Assembly: GCF_003258605.2 (NCBI RefSeq)
Contig: NZ_CP031264.1
Location: 6,254,232-6,318,231 of the forward strand
From: Peterkaempfera bronchialis
Lineage (GTDB): Bacteria; Actinomycetota; Actinomycetes; Streptomycetales; Streptomycetaceae
Direction of reading: 5' to 3'
Length of the DNA: 64,000 nt
The position numbers were made by a program, and so were the translations under genes. The notes below the pieces were generated by a model. That model saw only the letters and a program-made list of their open reading frames with translations. It was not told the origin of the DNA and did no database searches. How positions within the stretch are numbered: the stretch's first letter is position 1; every line of letters begins with the position of its first letter. This document shows, piece after piece, positions 28,645 to 37,359 of this stretch.

Positions 28645-29118
28645 ATGGGGACGGACGCCGCCGCCGACCGGGCGGTCCGCGAGCTCTACCGGGCGCTGCT
28701 GGAGGGCTGGGACACCCGGGACGCGCAGGCGATGGCCGCGCCCTTCGCCGAGGACGGCGAGGCGATCGGCTTCGACGGCACCCGCCACTGCGGCCGGGCC
28801 GGGATCGCCGCCGAACTGGCCGAGGTCTTCGCGGGCGGCCCCACCCCGGCCTATGTGGCCAAGGTGCGCGGCGTACGGCTGCTCGGTCCGGACGCCGCCG
28901 TGCTCCAGGCCGTCGCCGGCATGGTGCCCCCGGGCGAGTCCGACCTGCGGCCCACGCTCAACGCCCGTCAGACGGTGGTCGCTGCCCGGCTCGGCGGCGC
29001 CTGGCGGATCGTGCTCTTCCAGAGCACCCCCGCCCGGTTCCACGGCAGGCCCGAGCTCCGGGAGAACCTCTCCGAGGAGCTGCGGGAACTGCTGCGGCCC
29101 TCCTACCAGGACGAATGA
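28645..29118 (+). CDS. NTF2-like (SnoaL/SgcJ-type) protein
   Basis: A 157-residue protein with a GGAGGAGGAGG ribosome site. The sequence begins with a helix (VRELYRALLEGWDTRD), then AMAAPFAEDGEAIGFDG, matching the NTF2-like alpha+beta barrel of the SgcJ/EcaC group, and continues with a strand ARLGGAWRIVLFQSTPARF. Such folds act as small-molecule binders or isomerases. No catalytic residues can be fixed. It is a single gene between hairpins and divergent neighbours. Confidence 0.8.
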   Translation: MGTDAAADRAVRELYRALLEGWDTRDAQAMAAPFAEDGEAIGFDGTRHCGRAGIAAELAEVFAGGPTPAYVAKVRGVRLLGPDAAVLQAVAGMVPPGESDLRPTLNARQTVVAARLGGAWRIVLFQSTPARFHGRPELRENLSEELRELLRPSYQDE

Positions 29119-29124
29119 CGACCT

Positions 29125-29160
29125 CCGGCCCCGGGGACCGAGGCGGTCTGCCGGGGCCGG
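29125..29160. terminator. Bidirectional hairpin terminator
   Basis: CCGGCCCCGG (29125-29134) pairs perfectly with CCGGGGCCGG (29151-29160) between two convergent stop codons. There is no T-run, as is usual in this type of genome. Confidence 0.65.
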
Positions 29161-29176
29161 CGGGTCCGGTCGGCGG

Positions 29177-29683
29177 TCAGACGCGCTCGGCGGCGCGGTC
29201 GGCCAGCCAGGTGTCGTAGAGGCTCCGGGCCTCGATGGCGTCGGGCTCGCCCAGCGGCCGGGTCTGGTGGGTGATCTCCAGGTGTACGCCATTGGGGTCG
29301 AAGCAGTACACCGAGTACCAGAGCCCGTCGTGGTCGACCGGGCCGCGCACCTCCACGCCATGGTCGCGCAACTGCTGGGCGACGGCGGCCAGTTCCTCCT
29401 GCGAGGAGACGGAGAGGGCGAGGTGCTTGGCCCACCATTCGAGGCCGTCGTCCTTGGCCTGGTACTCGCCCGCGACATCGAAGAAGGCGATGCACTCTCC
29501 ACCCGCGAGTTCATAGAAGACGTGCAGGAAGGGGTTCATGGACTCGCCGCTGCTGGTGATGGCGGCGTCCTGGCGGACCGCGCCGGCCAGGCGGGCGCCC
29601 AGGGCCTTCGTCCAGAAGGCGTGGGTCGCTGCCAGGTCGGTGGTCTGGTAGGCGATGTGGTTCATCGCAGCGGGTGTCACCAT
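29177..29683 (-). CDS. VOC-family (glyoxalase/ring-cleaving dioxygenase-like) protein
   Basis: A 168-residue protein with an AGAGGA ribosome site. Two beta-alpha-beta-beta-beta halves are visible. Putative metal ligands are His in MNHIAYQ, His in KHLALSV and Glu in VHLEITHQT, the 2-His-1-Glu set of extradiol dioxygenases and glyoxalases. It lies 74 bp downstream of the FAH-family gene on the same strand, a pairing often seen in aromatic ring-cleavage routes. It probably acts on a substrate of the same locus, by inference. Confidence 0.85.
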   Translation of the reverse strand: MVTPAAMNHIAYQTTDLAATHAFWTKALGARLAGAVRQDAAITSSGESMNPFLHVFYELAGGECIAFFDVAGEYQAKDDGLEWWAKHLALSVSSQEELAAVAQQLRDHGVEVRGPVDHDGLWYSVYCFDPNGVHLEITHQTRPLGEPDAIEARSLYDTWLADRAAERV

Positions 29684-29757
29684 GGCGGATTCCTCTTCTC
29701 GTGGAGTGGTGCCGGAGGGCGTTGCGGTTCTCCTGCTCGCGGACGGTGCCGCCGGGG

Positions 29758-30651
29758 TCAGGCCGGCTGCGGCGGGCGCGGGGCCAGGGCGCCCAGCGCC
29801 TGGTCGTAGGGGCCGGGGGCGGCGGGGGCGATGCAGCGGTTCTCGATCACCCCGAGGCCGGGGATCTCGCTGCGCACCACATCGGCGGGGGCGAGGAACT
29901 TCTGCGGGGTGCGGAAGAAGCCGACGCCGGCGGGGGTGCCGGTGAAGACGAGGTCGCCGGGGCGCAGCGGGGTGACCGTCGAGAGGAAGGCGATCAGCTC
30001 GGGGACGTTGTGCACCATGTCCTTGGTGGTGCCGTCCTGGAGCAGCTCGCCGTTGACCCAGCAGCGCAGGTCGAGGGCGTCGCGGTCGGGCAGCTCGTCG
30101 GGGGTGGTGACCCAGGGCCCGATGGGGGCGAAGCCCCGGAAGGACTTGGCGAGCGACAGCTGGCCGCCCTGCTGGACGCCTCGGGCGCTCAGGTCCTGGC
30201 CGACGGTGAGACCGGCGATGTGGTCCCAGGCCCGGTCGGCGGGGACGCGGTCGGCGTGGCGGCCGATGACGAGGACGAGTTCGACCTCGTAGTCGACGCC
30301 CCCGAGGGGGATCTCCACGTCGTCGTACGGGCCGGTGATGCAGCTGGGGAACTTGGTGAAGGTCAGCGGCAGCGGGCGGGTCCCGGCCCGGCCGTTCTCC
30401 GCCAGGTGGTCGTGGAAGTTGAGGCCCACGCCGAAGACCTGCCCAGGGACGGGGACCGGGGCCTGGAGGCGCTTCGGGTCGAGCCGGTGCCATGGCAGGT
30501 CCGGTTCCCGGGCGGCCCAGGCGAGGAAGCCGGGCCAGTCGCCATAGACCAGGCCGGGGGTGGCGAAGCGCTGCGCGGAGGGCTCTGCCAGGCCCGCGTA
30601 GCGGTCGTCCCGGATCAGGACCGCCTCGCCGTCGATGCATCCCAGTCGCAT
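29758..30651 (-). CDS. Fumarylacetoacetate-hydrolase-family protein
   Basis: A 297-residue protein with a GAGGAG ribosome site. The C-terminal FAH domain starts at VFGVGLNFHDH and contains the metal ligands in VDYEVELVLVIG, then GLTVGQDLSARGVQ, FAPIGPWVTTPDEL and VFTGTPAGVGFFR. Enzymes of this family cleave or hydrate acylpyruvate-type diketo acids and catabolic intermediates. It is the first gene of a minus-strand unit (with the VOC gene) that diverges from the acyl-CoA operon at 30785 across a region carrying the shared operator motifs. Confidence 0.92.
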   Translation of the reverse strand: MRLGCIDGEAVLIRDDRYAGLAEPSAQRFATPGLVYGDWPGFLAWAAREPDLPWHRLDPKRLQAPVPVPGQVFGVGLNFHDHLAENGRAGTRPLPLTFTKFPSCITGPYDDVEIPLGGVDYEVELVLVIGRHADRVPADRAWDHIAGLTVGQDLSARGVQQGGQLSLAKSFRGFAPIGPWVTTPDELPDRDALDLRCWVNGELLQDGTTKDMVHNVPELIAFLSTVTPLRPGDLVFTGTPAGVGFFRTPQKFLAPADVVRSEIPGLGVIENRCIAPAAPGPYDQALGALAPRPPQPA

Positions 30652-30714
30652 GGGGGTCTCCTCACGTTCGCGGAGCCTGGGGGGAAGACGTGGTGGTCAT
30701 TAGAGCCCGACAAG

Positions 30715-30756
30715 CCATGCTTGCGCAAGCAATTCTTTGTCATGCGTGCTCATGCA
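30715..30756. promoter_or_regulatory. Operator-like motifs in the FAH / acyl-CoA operon divergent promoter
   Basis: CCATGCTTGCG (30715-30725) runs into the perfect palindrome GCTTGCGCAAGC (30719-30730), and TCATGCGTGCTCATGCA is at 30740-30756. Both elements recur at 41669-41716 in front of the MarR-FCD regulator, the only other place I found them. Confidence 0.7.
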
Positions 30757-30784
30757 TGTTACGGTCCTCGCGGAGGTGTCCCCC

Positions 30785-32068
30785 ATGACACTGAGCGCCG
30801 CCATACACGACGCGGCAGTCGCCGTTCCTCCCTGGCGGGAGGGGACGGGGGCGGCCCGCGTCGCCGTACACGCACCGGACGAAGACAGCCTCACCCTGGC
30901 CTGGCAGGCCGGCCGGGCCCTGCTCGACCGCCATGCCCGCACCCGCATCGCCGCCCTGCTGCTCGCCACCACCACCGCCCCCGTCACCGACGGGGGCAAT
31001 GCCTCGGTCCTGGCCGACGCGCTGCGCCTGGACACCGAGGGCCTGCTCGTCCAGGAGTACGGCGGCGGCCTGTCCGCCTCCGGCGCGGCCCTGGCGACCG
31101 CCGCCGCACTGGTCTCCTCCGGGGTCGCACCCGTGCTGGTGCTGCTCGCCGACACCCGGCGCCGCCACGGCGGCCGGGCCTTCGGTTCCGGCGCGGCGGC
31201 CCTGCTGGTGACCGCCGACGGCCCGGTCCGCCTGCACCTCATGGGGGCGGACGCGGACTCCACCCGCGAGGTGTACGCCCTCGGCGGCGGCACCGTCGAC
31301 GCCGAACCCGGCTTCACCCGCTGGCTGGCCTCCCGCGCGGCGGCCGGAGCCGCCGAGCCCGGCATCCATACGGTCACCGTCCGGCCCGGCAGCCCCGGCC
31401 TTCCCGGCATCGGGCACCTGGGGTGTGCGGCGGCCTGGGCCGAGGCCGTCGCCCGGCTAAACCGGGACGGTAACGGGGGCGCGGACCCGGATCCCGCCTC
31501 GGAGACCCGGGTCCAGCTGGACATCGGCGGAGGCGCCCGGTACCGGCTCCGCCTCGATTTCGCCCCCGGCTACCGCCCCGACCCCGGCCCGCTCGGCCTC
31601 GCTGCCGCCGCCGACACCGACGCATGCGCCGCCGCCGCTCCACCGGGGCTCGCACCCATCGACGGGTTCGACCCCTTCACCTCGGTCGCCCAGGCATGGC
31701 GCGACCGCCGCGAGGAACTGCGGCTGACCGGCATGTGGTGCGCCGCCTGCGAGGCCCCCGAGTACCCGGCCGCGCCCGCCTGCCCCCGCCATGGCCCCGC
31801 CGCCGACCTGCGCCCGCACGAGATGGCCCGCACCGGTCGGGTGCTCAGCCGCACCAGCGACCATGTCTTCCCCGTCGGAGGCCCGCTGACCACGGCGGTG
31901 GTCCGGCTCGACAGCGGCGGCCGGTTCTACGGCCAGGTCGCCGCCGGGCACGACGCCGCCATCGGGGACGAGGTCGAGCTGGTGCTGCGCCGGATCGCCA
32001 CCGCCCCCGGCGCCGCGCCCCGCTACTTCTGGAAGATCCTCCCGGTCACCGACGGAACAGGACGGTAA
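30785..32068 (+). CDS. HMG-CoA-synthase-like / DUF35 (OB-fold) fusion protein
   Basis: A 427-residue protein with a GGAGG ribosome site 7 bp before ATG. Residues 1-280 resemble a thiolase-superfamily (HMGCS/KASIII) half-protein (ASVLADALRLDTEGLLVQEYG, RAFGSGAAALLVTADG). Residues 310-427 are a DUF35 domain: a zinc-ribbon-like MWCAACEAPEYPAAPACP, then an OB-fold strand set (ARTGRVLSRTSDHVFP). The position where a nucleophilic Cys is expected reads GGGLSASGAA with no Cys, so it may be structural or acyl-CoA-binding rather than catalytic. First gene of the operon; only 2 bp separate it from the thiolase that probably partners it. Confidence 0.8.
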   Translation: MTLSAAIHDAAVAVPPWREGTGAARVAVHAPDEDSLTLAWQAGRALLDRHARTRIAALLLATTTAPVTDGGNASVLADALRLDTEGLLVQEYGGGLSASGAALATAAALVSSGVAPVLVLLADTRRRHGGRAFGSGAAALLVTADGPVRLHLMGADADSTREVYALGGGTVDAEPGFTRWLASRAAAGAAEPGIHTVTVRPGSPGLPGIGHLGCAAAWAEAVARLNRDGNGGADPDPASETRVQLDIGGGARYRLRLDFAPGYRPDPGPLGLAAAADTDACAAAAPPGLAPIDGFDPFTSVAQAWRDRREELRLTGMWCAACEAPEYPAAPACPRHGPAADLRPHEMARTGRVLSRTSDHVFPVGGPLTTAVVRLDSGGRFYGQVAAGHDAAIGDEVELVLRRIATAPGAAPRYFWKILPVTDGTGR

Positions 32069-32070
32069 CG

Positions 32071-33255
32071 ATGCCACTGGCCCATGAGGTCGCCGTCGTC
32101 GGCACCGGGGTGACCCGGTTCGGAGTGCTGTACGACCGGTCGTATCTGAGCCTGCTGCACCAGGCCGCCACCGACGCCATCACCGACGCGGGCGTCGAGC
32201 CCGGGCGGATCGAGGCAGCCTGGCTCGGCACCGCCGAGCCGCTGCTGGGCGCCCTCGTCGGCGACTCCGGAGCCGCCGTCACCGAGGCGCTGGGGTTTGG
32301 GCCGAGACCGGTCACCCGGGTCAGCAACTTCTGCGCCACCGGGATGGAGGCCGTGCGCGGGGCGGCCCTGGCGGTCGCCGCCGGCGAGTACGAGGTCTGC
32401 CTGGCCGTCGGTGCGGAGAAGATGCGCGATGTGCCGCCGCGCGACTCGCTGGTGGCCAAGACCGTCGAGCAGTCCCATCCGGTGCTGGCGAAGGGCCGCA
32501 CCGCCCCCGGCCAGTTCGCGCTGGTCGCCGCCCGCTATCTGGCCGAGTACGGATACGGACGGGAGGTGCTGGCCGAGGTCGCGGTGAAGAACCACGCGAA
32601 CGCCGCGCGCAACCCCAAGGCCCACTTCCGGACGCCGATCCGGGCCGAGCAGGTACTGGCGGCACCCATGGTCGCCGACCCCCTGGGCCTGCTGGACTGC
32701 ACCCCCACCACGGACGGCGCGGCTGCGGTCGTCATCGCCTCCCGCCGCTGGGCGGAGCGGCACGCCCGCCGCTATGCGCTCATCGAGGGCCTGGCCCTGG
32801 CCTCGTACGCGGGCTACTACCCGGCGCTGTTCCGCTCCGACAACGACTTCCTCGGCTTCCAGGCCACCCGGGACGCGGCAGCCCAGGTCTACCGGCAGGC
32901 CGGCATCACCGACCCGCGCTCCCAGCTCGACCTGGTCGAGTGCCATGACTGCTTCACCATCACCGAGATCGTCAACACCGAGGACCTCGGCCTCTTCCCC
33001 CCTGGCCGGGGCGCCGCCGAGCTGATGGCCGGAGCGACCCGGCCGGACGGCGACCTCCCCGTCAATGTCTCCGGCGGCCTCCAGTCCTGCGGGCACCCGG
33101 TCGGCGCGACCGGGGTGCGGATGGTCGCCGAGATCACCGACCAGGTGACCGGCCGGGCGGGGGACCGCCAGATCCCCGGCGCCCGTCGCGGTCTGGCCCA
33201 CAACCTCGGCGGACCCGGCGCGGTCGCCGCGATCACCGTCCTGGGGGCGCCATGA
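32071..33255 (+). CDS. Thiolase (SCP-x-type acyl-CoA acetyltransferase)
   Basis: A 394-residue protein. The nucleophilic Cys is in SNFCATGMEAVRGA. The HDCF motif is in ECHDCFTITEIVNTED and the active-site GGLQSCGHPVGATG with the second Cys and His near residue 340 is intact. These point to the SCP-x/thiolase class that cleaves or forms 3-ketoacyl-CoA. It probably works with the DUF35 protein encoded just upstream, and its stop codon overlaps the next, broken reading frame (ATGA). Confidence 0.93.
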   Translation: MPLAHEVAVVGTGVTRFGVLYDRSYLSLLHQAATDAITDAGVEPGRIEAAWLGTAEPLLGALVGDSGAAVTEALGFGPRPVTRVSNFCATGMEAVRGAALAVAAGEYEVCLAVGAEKMRDVPPRDSLVAKTVEQSHPVLAKGRTAPGQFALVAARYLAEYGYGREVLAEVAVKNHANAARNPKAHFRTPIRAEQVLAAPMVADPLGLLDCTPTTDGAAAVVIASRRWAERHARRYALIEGLALASYAGYYPALFRSDNDFLGFQATRDAAAQVYRQAGITDPRSQLDLVECHDCFTITEIVNTEDLGLFPPGRGAAELMAGATRPDGDLPVNVSGGLQSCGHPVGATGVRMVAEITDQVTGRAGDRQIPGARRGLAHNLGGPGAVAAITVLGAP

Positions 33256-33640
33256 GCAGCGATCAGCGGCACGCGGCGTACCACCGGCTCTCCCTGCGCG
33301 GGCACCGGCTGAGCGGCACCGCCCGCGCCCTGGAACTGCTCTGGACCGGCGACTTCATCGAGGCGGAGGAGGCGTTGCGGCTGGGCCTGGTCAGCCGGCT
33401 GTACGAGGACGACCTGCTCCTCGCGGAGACCCTGGCGTTCGCCCGCCGTCTGGCCGTCGGCCCCCGGTGGCGCTGGCCGCGATCAAACGCGCCGTCTACC
33501 AGGGCCTGCGCGCCAACGACCTGCGCACCAGCCTGGATCTGATCGCCTCCCACTTCGCGGTCGTCCAGTCCACCCAGGACTCCGCCGAGGCCCTGGCAGC
33601 GGCCAGGGAGGGCCGGGCGCCCTCCTTCGTCGGGTACTGA
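33252..33640 (+). pseudogene. Enoyl-CoA hydratase remnant
   Basis: An ATG overlapping the thiolase stop opens a frame with crotonase C-terminal features: GTARALELLWTGDFIEAEEA then LGLVSRLYEDD. The frame breaks near 33463; a one-base shift restores VALAAIKRAVYQGL and LAAAREGRAPSFVGY to the stop at 33640. The N-terminal half with the oxyanion-hole motifs is missing. A full-length family member has about 260 residues; about 128 remain. The operon probably lost this hydratase, perhaps because another crotonase domain sits in the ligase fusion. Confidence 0.82.
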
Positions 33641-33691
33641 CCCCCCACCCGCGCAGGTGTCCGGCCCTGCGGAGAAACCCAAGGAGGGATC

Positions 33692-34837
33692 GTGCGACGC
33701 ACGGTTTTCGACCGTACCCATCAGGCGTTCCGGGAGATGGTGCGCACACTCTTCGCGCGTGAGGTCGTGCCCTACGCGGAGCGGTGGGAGGAGGACGGAG
33801 TCGTCCCCCGCACCCTCTATGACACGCTCGGCGCCGCCGGACTGCTGGGCATCCGGATCCCCGCCGAGTTCGGCGGCGGCGGTGAGCGCAGCTTCCGCTA
33901 CAACGCGGTGATCACCGAGGAGATCGCCGCCGGAAGCGTCTTCCTCGGCACCGTCAATCTGCATATGAACGTGGTGATTCCCTACTTTCTGCACCACGCG
34001 ACCGCCGAGCAGCAGGCCCGCTGGCTTCCGGGCCTGGCCTCCGGCGCGACCATGGGCGCCATCGCCATGACCGAGCCGGGCAGCGGCTCCGACCTGGCGG
34101 GGCTCTCCACCACCGCCGTACGCGACGGCGACCACTATCTGCTCAACGGCGCCAAGACGTTCATCACCGGCGGCACCCACGCCGGGCTGGTGATCGTGGT
34201 GGCCCGCACGGCCCGGACCGAGAACCGGCGCGACGGCCTGACCCTGCTGGTGGTCGAGGACGGGATGACCGGGTTCACCCGGGGCCGCCCACTGCGCAAG
34301 CTGGGCCTGCATGCCCAGGACACCACCGAGCTGTCCTTCGCCGATGTGCGGGTCCCGGTCTCCCATGTGCTCGGCGAGGAGGGCAGGGCCTTTGGCTACC
34401 TGGGGTCGAATCTGCCGCAGGAGCGCCTGTCGATCGCCGTGGGCTCACAGGCCATGAGCGAGGCCATGATCGCCGAGACCGTGCAGTATGTGACCGCCCG
34501 CACGGTGTTCGGCACCAGCCTGGCGTCCTTTCAGAACACCAAGTTCACCCTGGCCGCCCTCGCGGCTCAGGTGGAGGCCGGACGGCAACTGGTCGACCGG
34601 GCGATCGAGGAGTTCGACGCCGGCACGCTCGACCCGGCGGACGCGGCCAAGGCCAAGCTGTACACCACCGAGCTCCAGGGCCAGGTCGCCGACCAGTGCC
34701 TCCAACTGCACGGCGGCTACGGCTATATGCGCGAATACCCCATCGCCCGCCGCTATGCGGACGCCCGGGTCTCCCGCATCTACGGCGGGTCCAGCGAAAT
34801 CATGAAGTCCATCATCGCCAAGTCCCTCGGACTGTGA
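33692..34837 (+). CDS. Acyl-CoA dehydrogenase
   Basis: A 381-residue protein from GTG with an AAGGAGGG ribosome site. It has AMTEPGSGSDLAGLSTTA and YLLNGAKTFITGG in the middle domain and the C-terminal signature QLHGGYGYMREYPIARRY. The segment at the usual short-chain catalytic Glu reads IYGGSSEI, with Gly instead of Glu, as in isovaleryl-/long-chain-type members whose base lies elsewhere. It oxidizes an acyl-CoA to an enoyl-CoA using FAD. It follows the hydratase remnant by 51 bp and overlaps the ligase start by 4 bp. Confidence 0.94.
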   Translation: MRRTVFDRTHQAFREMVRTLFAREVVPYAERWEEDGVVPRTLYDTLGAAGLLGIRIPAEFGGGGERSFRYNAVITEEIAAGSVFLGTVNLHMNVVIPYFLHHATAEQQARWLPGLASGATMGAIAMTEPGSGSDLAGLSTTAVRDGDHYLLNGAKTFITGGTHAGLVIVVARTARTENRRDGLTLLVVEDGMTGFTRGRPLRKLGLHAQDTTELSFADVRVPVSHVLGEEGRAFGYLGSNLPQERLSIAVGSQAMSEAMIAETVQYVTARTVFGTSLASFQNTKFTLAALAAQVEAGRQLVDRAIEEFDAGTLDPADAAKAKLYTTELQGQVADQCLQLHGGYGYMREYPIARRYADARVSRIYGGSSEIMKSIIAKSLGL

Positions 34838-37296
34838 CGGGCACGGAGACGACGATGCCGCAGACGACGATGACGCACCTCCCCGACGGGTACGACGGCC
34901 CGCTGACCGCCGTCCTCGCCGGTTCGGCCCGCCGCTACGGCAGGCGCACGGCGCTGCGCCACGAGGGCGAGGAGGTCTCCTTCGCCGACCTCTACGGCCG
35001 GGCCTGCGCGGTCGCCCGGACGCTGCGGGAGCACGGGATCCGGCGCGGCGAGGTCGTCGCGGTGCACCTGGGCAACGGCCCGGCGTACCCGATCGCCTAC
35101 TACGGCATCCTGCTGGCCGGGGCCACGGCGACCCCGCTGAGCCCGATGCTCACGGACGCCGAGGCGAGGCGTCAGCTGGTGGACTCCCGAGCCGTCGCGG
35201 TGATCGCGGAGTCCGGCGCCGACGGGCGGGCCACCCGGGCGGCGGCCGACCTGCTGACCGGGACCGGGGTCCGCCTGGTCCTGGTACGCGGGGGCGCCCC
35301 CAAGTGCGCACCCGAGGCCGCGGCCGACTCCGCCGGCTGGGTACCGCTGCCCGAGGACACCGCCGAAGCGCCGCCCGACGGCGGGCCGACCGGCGACGAC
35401 GTCGCGCACCTGGTGTACACCGGCGGCACCACCGGCACCCCCAAGGGGGTCCGCGTGCTGCACCGCAACCTCACCGCCCAGACCCTCCAGTACGCCTGCT
35501 GGCGCACCGGCGCGCGGCCCGTCGCCGACGGCCACGGCGGGATCGTCCTGGAACCGGTCGGCGAGCCCGGGGACTTTCTGCTGCACCCCGGCGATCTGCG
35601 GGTCCTCACCGCCGCTCCGCTCTTCCACGCGATGGGCCTGGTCGGGCTGAGCCAGCACCTGGCCTCGGGGGCGACGCTGACCACCATGCGGCGTTTCGAC
35701 CGGGAGGCGTTCCTGGACCACGTCGAGAGGTACCGCATCCAGCACATCCTGGGCGCCCCCGCCATGTACGCCATGCTGATGGAGAGTCCGACCCTGGCCA
35801 CCCGCGACCTCACCTCGGTGCGGGCCCTGGGGTGCGGTTCGGCACCGCTGCCGGGCGCCGTGGTGGCACGCCTGGAGGCGGCGTTCCCCCGCGCGAGGGT
35901 GTGCCAGTCCTACGGCATGACCGAGGCGACCCTGGTCGTCACCGCCACCCCCTACACCGCCGCCACCCCCGGCAAGCCGGAGAGCTGCGGCGTCCCGCTG
36001 CCGGGCACGCAGGTGGAAATCCGCTCTCCCCAGGACGGCCGCACGGTCCTCCCACCCGGGGAGCGCGGCGAGGTCTGGGTGCACGGCCCGCAGATCGCGG
36101 ACGGCTATCTGGGCCGCCCGCGCGAGAGCGCCGAGGCGTTCGTCGGCGGCTGGCTGCGCACCGGCGACCTCGGCCACCGGGACGGCGACGGCGACCTCTA
36201 CATCACCGGCCGGCTGAAGGACATGCTCATCTACAAGGGGTACAACGTCTACCCCCGCGAGCTGGAGGAGCTGCTGCTGAGCCATCCCCAGGTCGCCTCC
36301 GCCGCCGTCGTCGGCCGCCCGGACCCGACCTCCGGCGAACTGCCGGTCGCCTTTGTCGTCCTGCGTCGGCCCGAGGACCCGGACGGGGTGCGCTCCTGGG
36401 TCAACGGCCAGGTGTCCCCGGTCAAGCGGCTGCACGAGGTGCATGCGGTGGACCGACTGCCGCTGTCCCGGGTCGGCAAGGTCCTCAAGACGGAGCTGCT
36501 GGCCCGGCTGCCCGCGCCGCCGGACACCTCGGCGCGGATCGTGGTCCGCGACGAGGACGCGGTGCGGACCCTGGTCCTGTCGCGCCCCGGCCGGCTGAAC
36601 GCCCTGGACGACACCGGCCGCGCCCGGCTGCTGACGGCCCTGCGCGAGGCCATGGACGAGCCTGCGGTGCGGGTGGTGGTGCTGACCGGCGAGGGCGCCG
36701 ACTTCAGCGCCGGCGGGGACCTGGCCGCGATGACCACCGACCCGGAGGTCGCCCGGCCCCGGCTGGAGGCCGTGGCCGAGCTGATCCGCACGATCACCCA
36801 GGGCCGCAAACCGGTGATCGCCGCCGTGGAGGGCCGCGCCTACGGCCTGGGCCTGGGCCTGGCGGCCGCCTGCGACCAGGTCGTGGCCGCCGGGGACAGC
36901 GCCTTCTGCTGCCCGTTCGCCCGGGTCGGCCTGACGGCGGACGGCGGGTTGCACACCACCCTCGCCGCCCGGGTCGGCCTCGGCCGGGCCAAGGCCATGC
37001 TGCTCTTCGGCGAGGTGGTGGACGGCGAGAGCGCCCTGGGCTGGGGCCTGGTCGACCGGCTGTGCGCGCCGGGGACGGCCCTGGAGGAGGCGCTGCGCCG
37101 GGCGCGTGCGCTGCTCACCTCGGCGCCCCTGTCGCTGGCCGCCACCAAGCAGATCCTCGCGGGCGGCGTACCCGACCTGGACACCTGCCTGAGCCGGGAG
37201 GCCGAGGCCCAGGCCCGCCTGGTCGCCTCCGAGGACTTCGGCGAAGGGGTGCGTGCCTTCCTCGGCAAGCGCAGCCCCGAGTTCCACGGCCGCTGA
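34834..37296 (+). CDS. Acyl-CoA ligase / crotonase fusion protein
   Basis: About 820 residues from a GTG overlapping the dehydrogenase stop (GTGA); an ATG at 34855 is an alternative. Residues 1-560 are an AMP-forming acyl-CoA synthetase: YTGGTTGTPKGV loop, YGMTEATL, RTGDLGHRDGDGD, IYKGYNVYPRELEE and the C-terminal SRVGKVLKTEL lysine. Residues 570-820 are an enoyl-CoA hydratase/isomerase domain with DFSAGGDLAAM and EGRAYGLGLGLAAACD forming the oxyanion hole. One hydratase Glu position reads CPFARVGLTADGG, so isomerase or another crotonase reaction is possible. The fusion ties activation of an acid to enoyl-CoA processing. Confidence 0.9.
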   Translation: MTGTETTMPQTTMTHLPDGYDGPLTAVLAGSARRYGRRTALRHEGEEVSFADLYGRACAVARTLREHGIRRGEVVAVHLGNGPAYPIAYYGILLAGATATPLSPMLTDAEARRQLVDSRAVAVIAESGADGRATRAAADLLTGTGVRLVLVRGGAPKCAPEAAADSAGWVPLPEDTAEAPPDGGPTGDDVAHLVYTGGTTGTPKGVRVLHRNLTAQTLQYACWRTGARPVADGHGGIVLEPVGEPGDFLLHPGDLRVLTAAPLFHAMGLVGLSQHLASGATLTTMRRFDREAFLDHVERYRIQHILGAPAMYAMLMESPTLATRDLTSVRALGCGSAPLPGAVVARLEAAFPRARVCQSYGMTEATLVVTATPYTAATPGKPESCGVPLPGTQVEIRSPQDGRTVLPPGERGEVWVHGPQIADGYLGRPRESAEAFVGGWLRTGDLGHRDGDGDLYITGRLKDMLIYKGYNVYPRELEELLLSHPQVASAAVVGRPDPTSGELPVAFVVLRRPEDPDGVRSWVNGQVSPVKRLHEVHAVDRLPLSRVGKVLKTELLARLPAPPDTSARIVVRDEDAVRTLVLSRPGRLNALDDTGRARLLTALREAMDEPAVRVVVLTGEGADFSAGGDLAAMTTDPEVARPRLEAVAELIRTITQGRKPVIAAVEGRAYGLGLGLAAACDQVVAAGDSAFCCPFARVGLTADGGLHTTLAARVGLGRAKAMLLFGEVVDGESALGWGLVDRLCAPGTALEEALRRARALLTSAPLSLAATKQILAGGVPDLDTCLSREAEAQARLVASEDFGEGVRAFLGKRSPEFHGR

Positions 37297-37359
37297 CCCG
37301 GCCGCCCCGGCCCGTACCGGGTCCTGTCCCCATGCAGCCACACCCACTGGAGAGTCCCC

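Noticed and set aside
34855-37296. ATG 34855 as the start of the ligase/crotonase fusion
   Set aside because: The GTG at 34834 makes the 4-base overlap used repeatedly in this operon; ATG 34855 remains possible, but neither start has a clearly better ribosome site.
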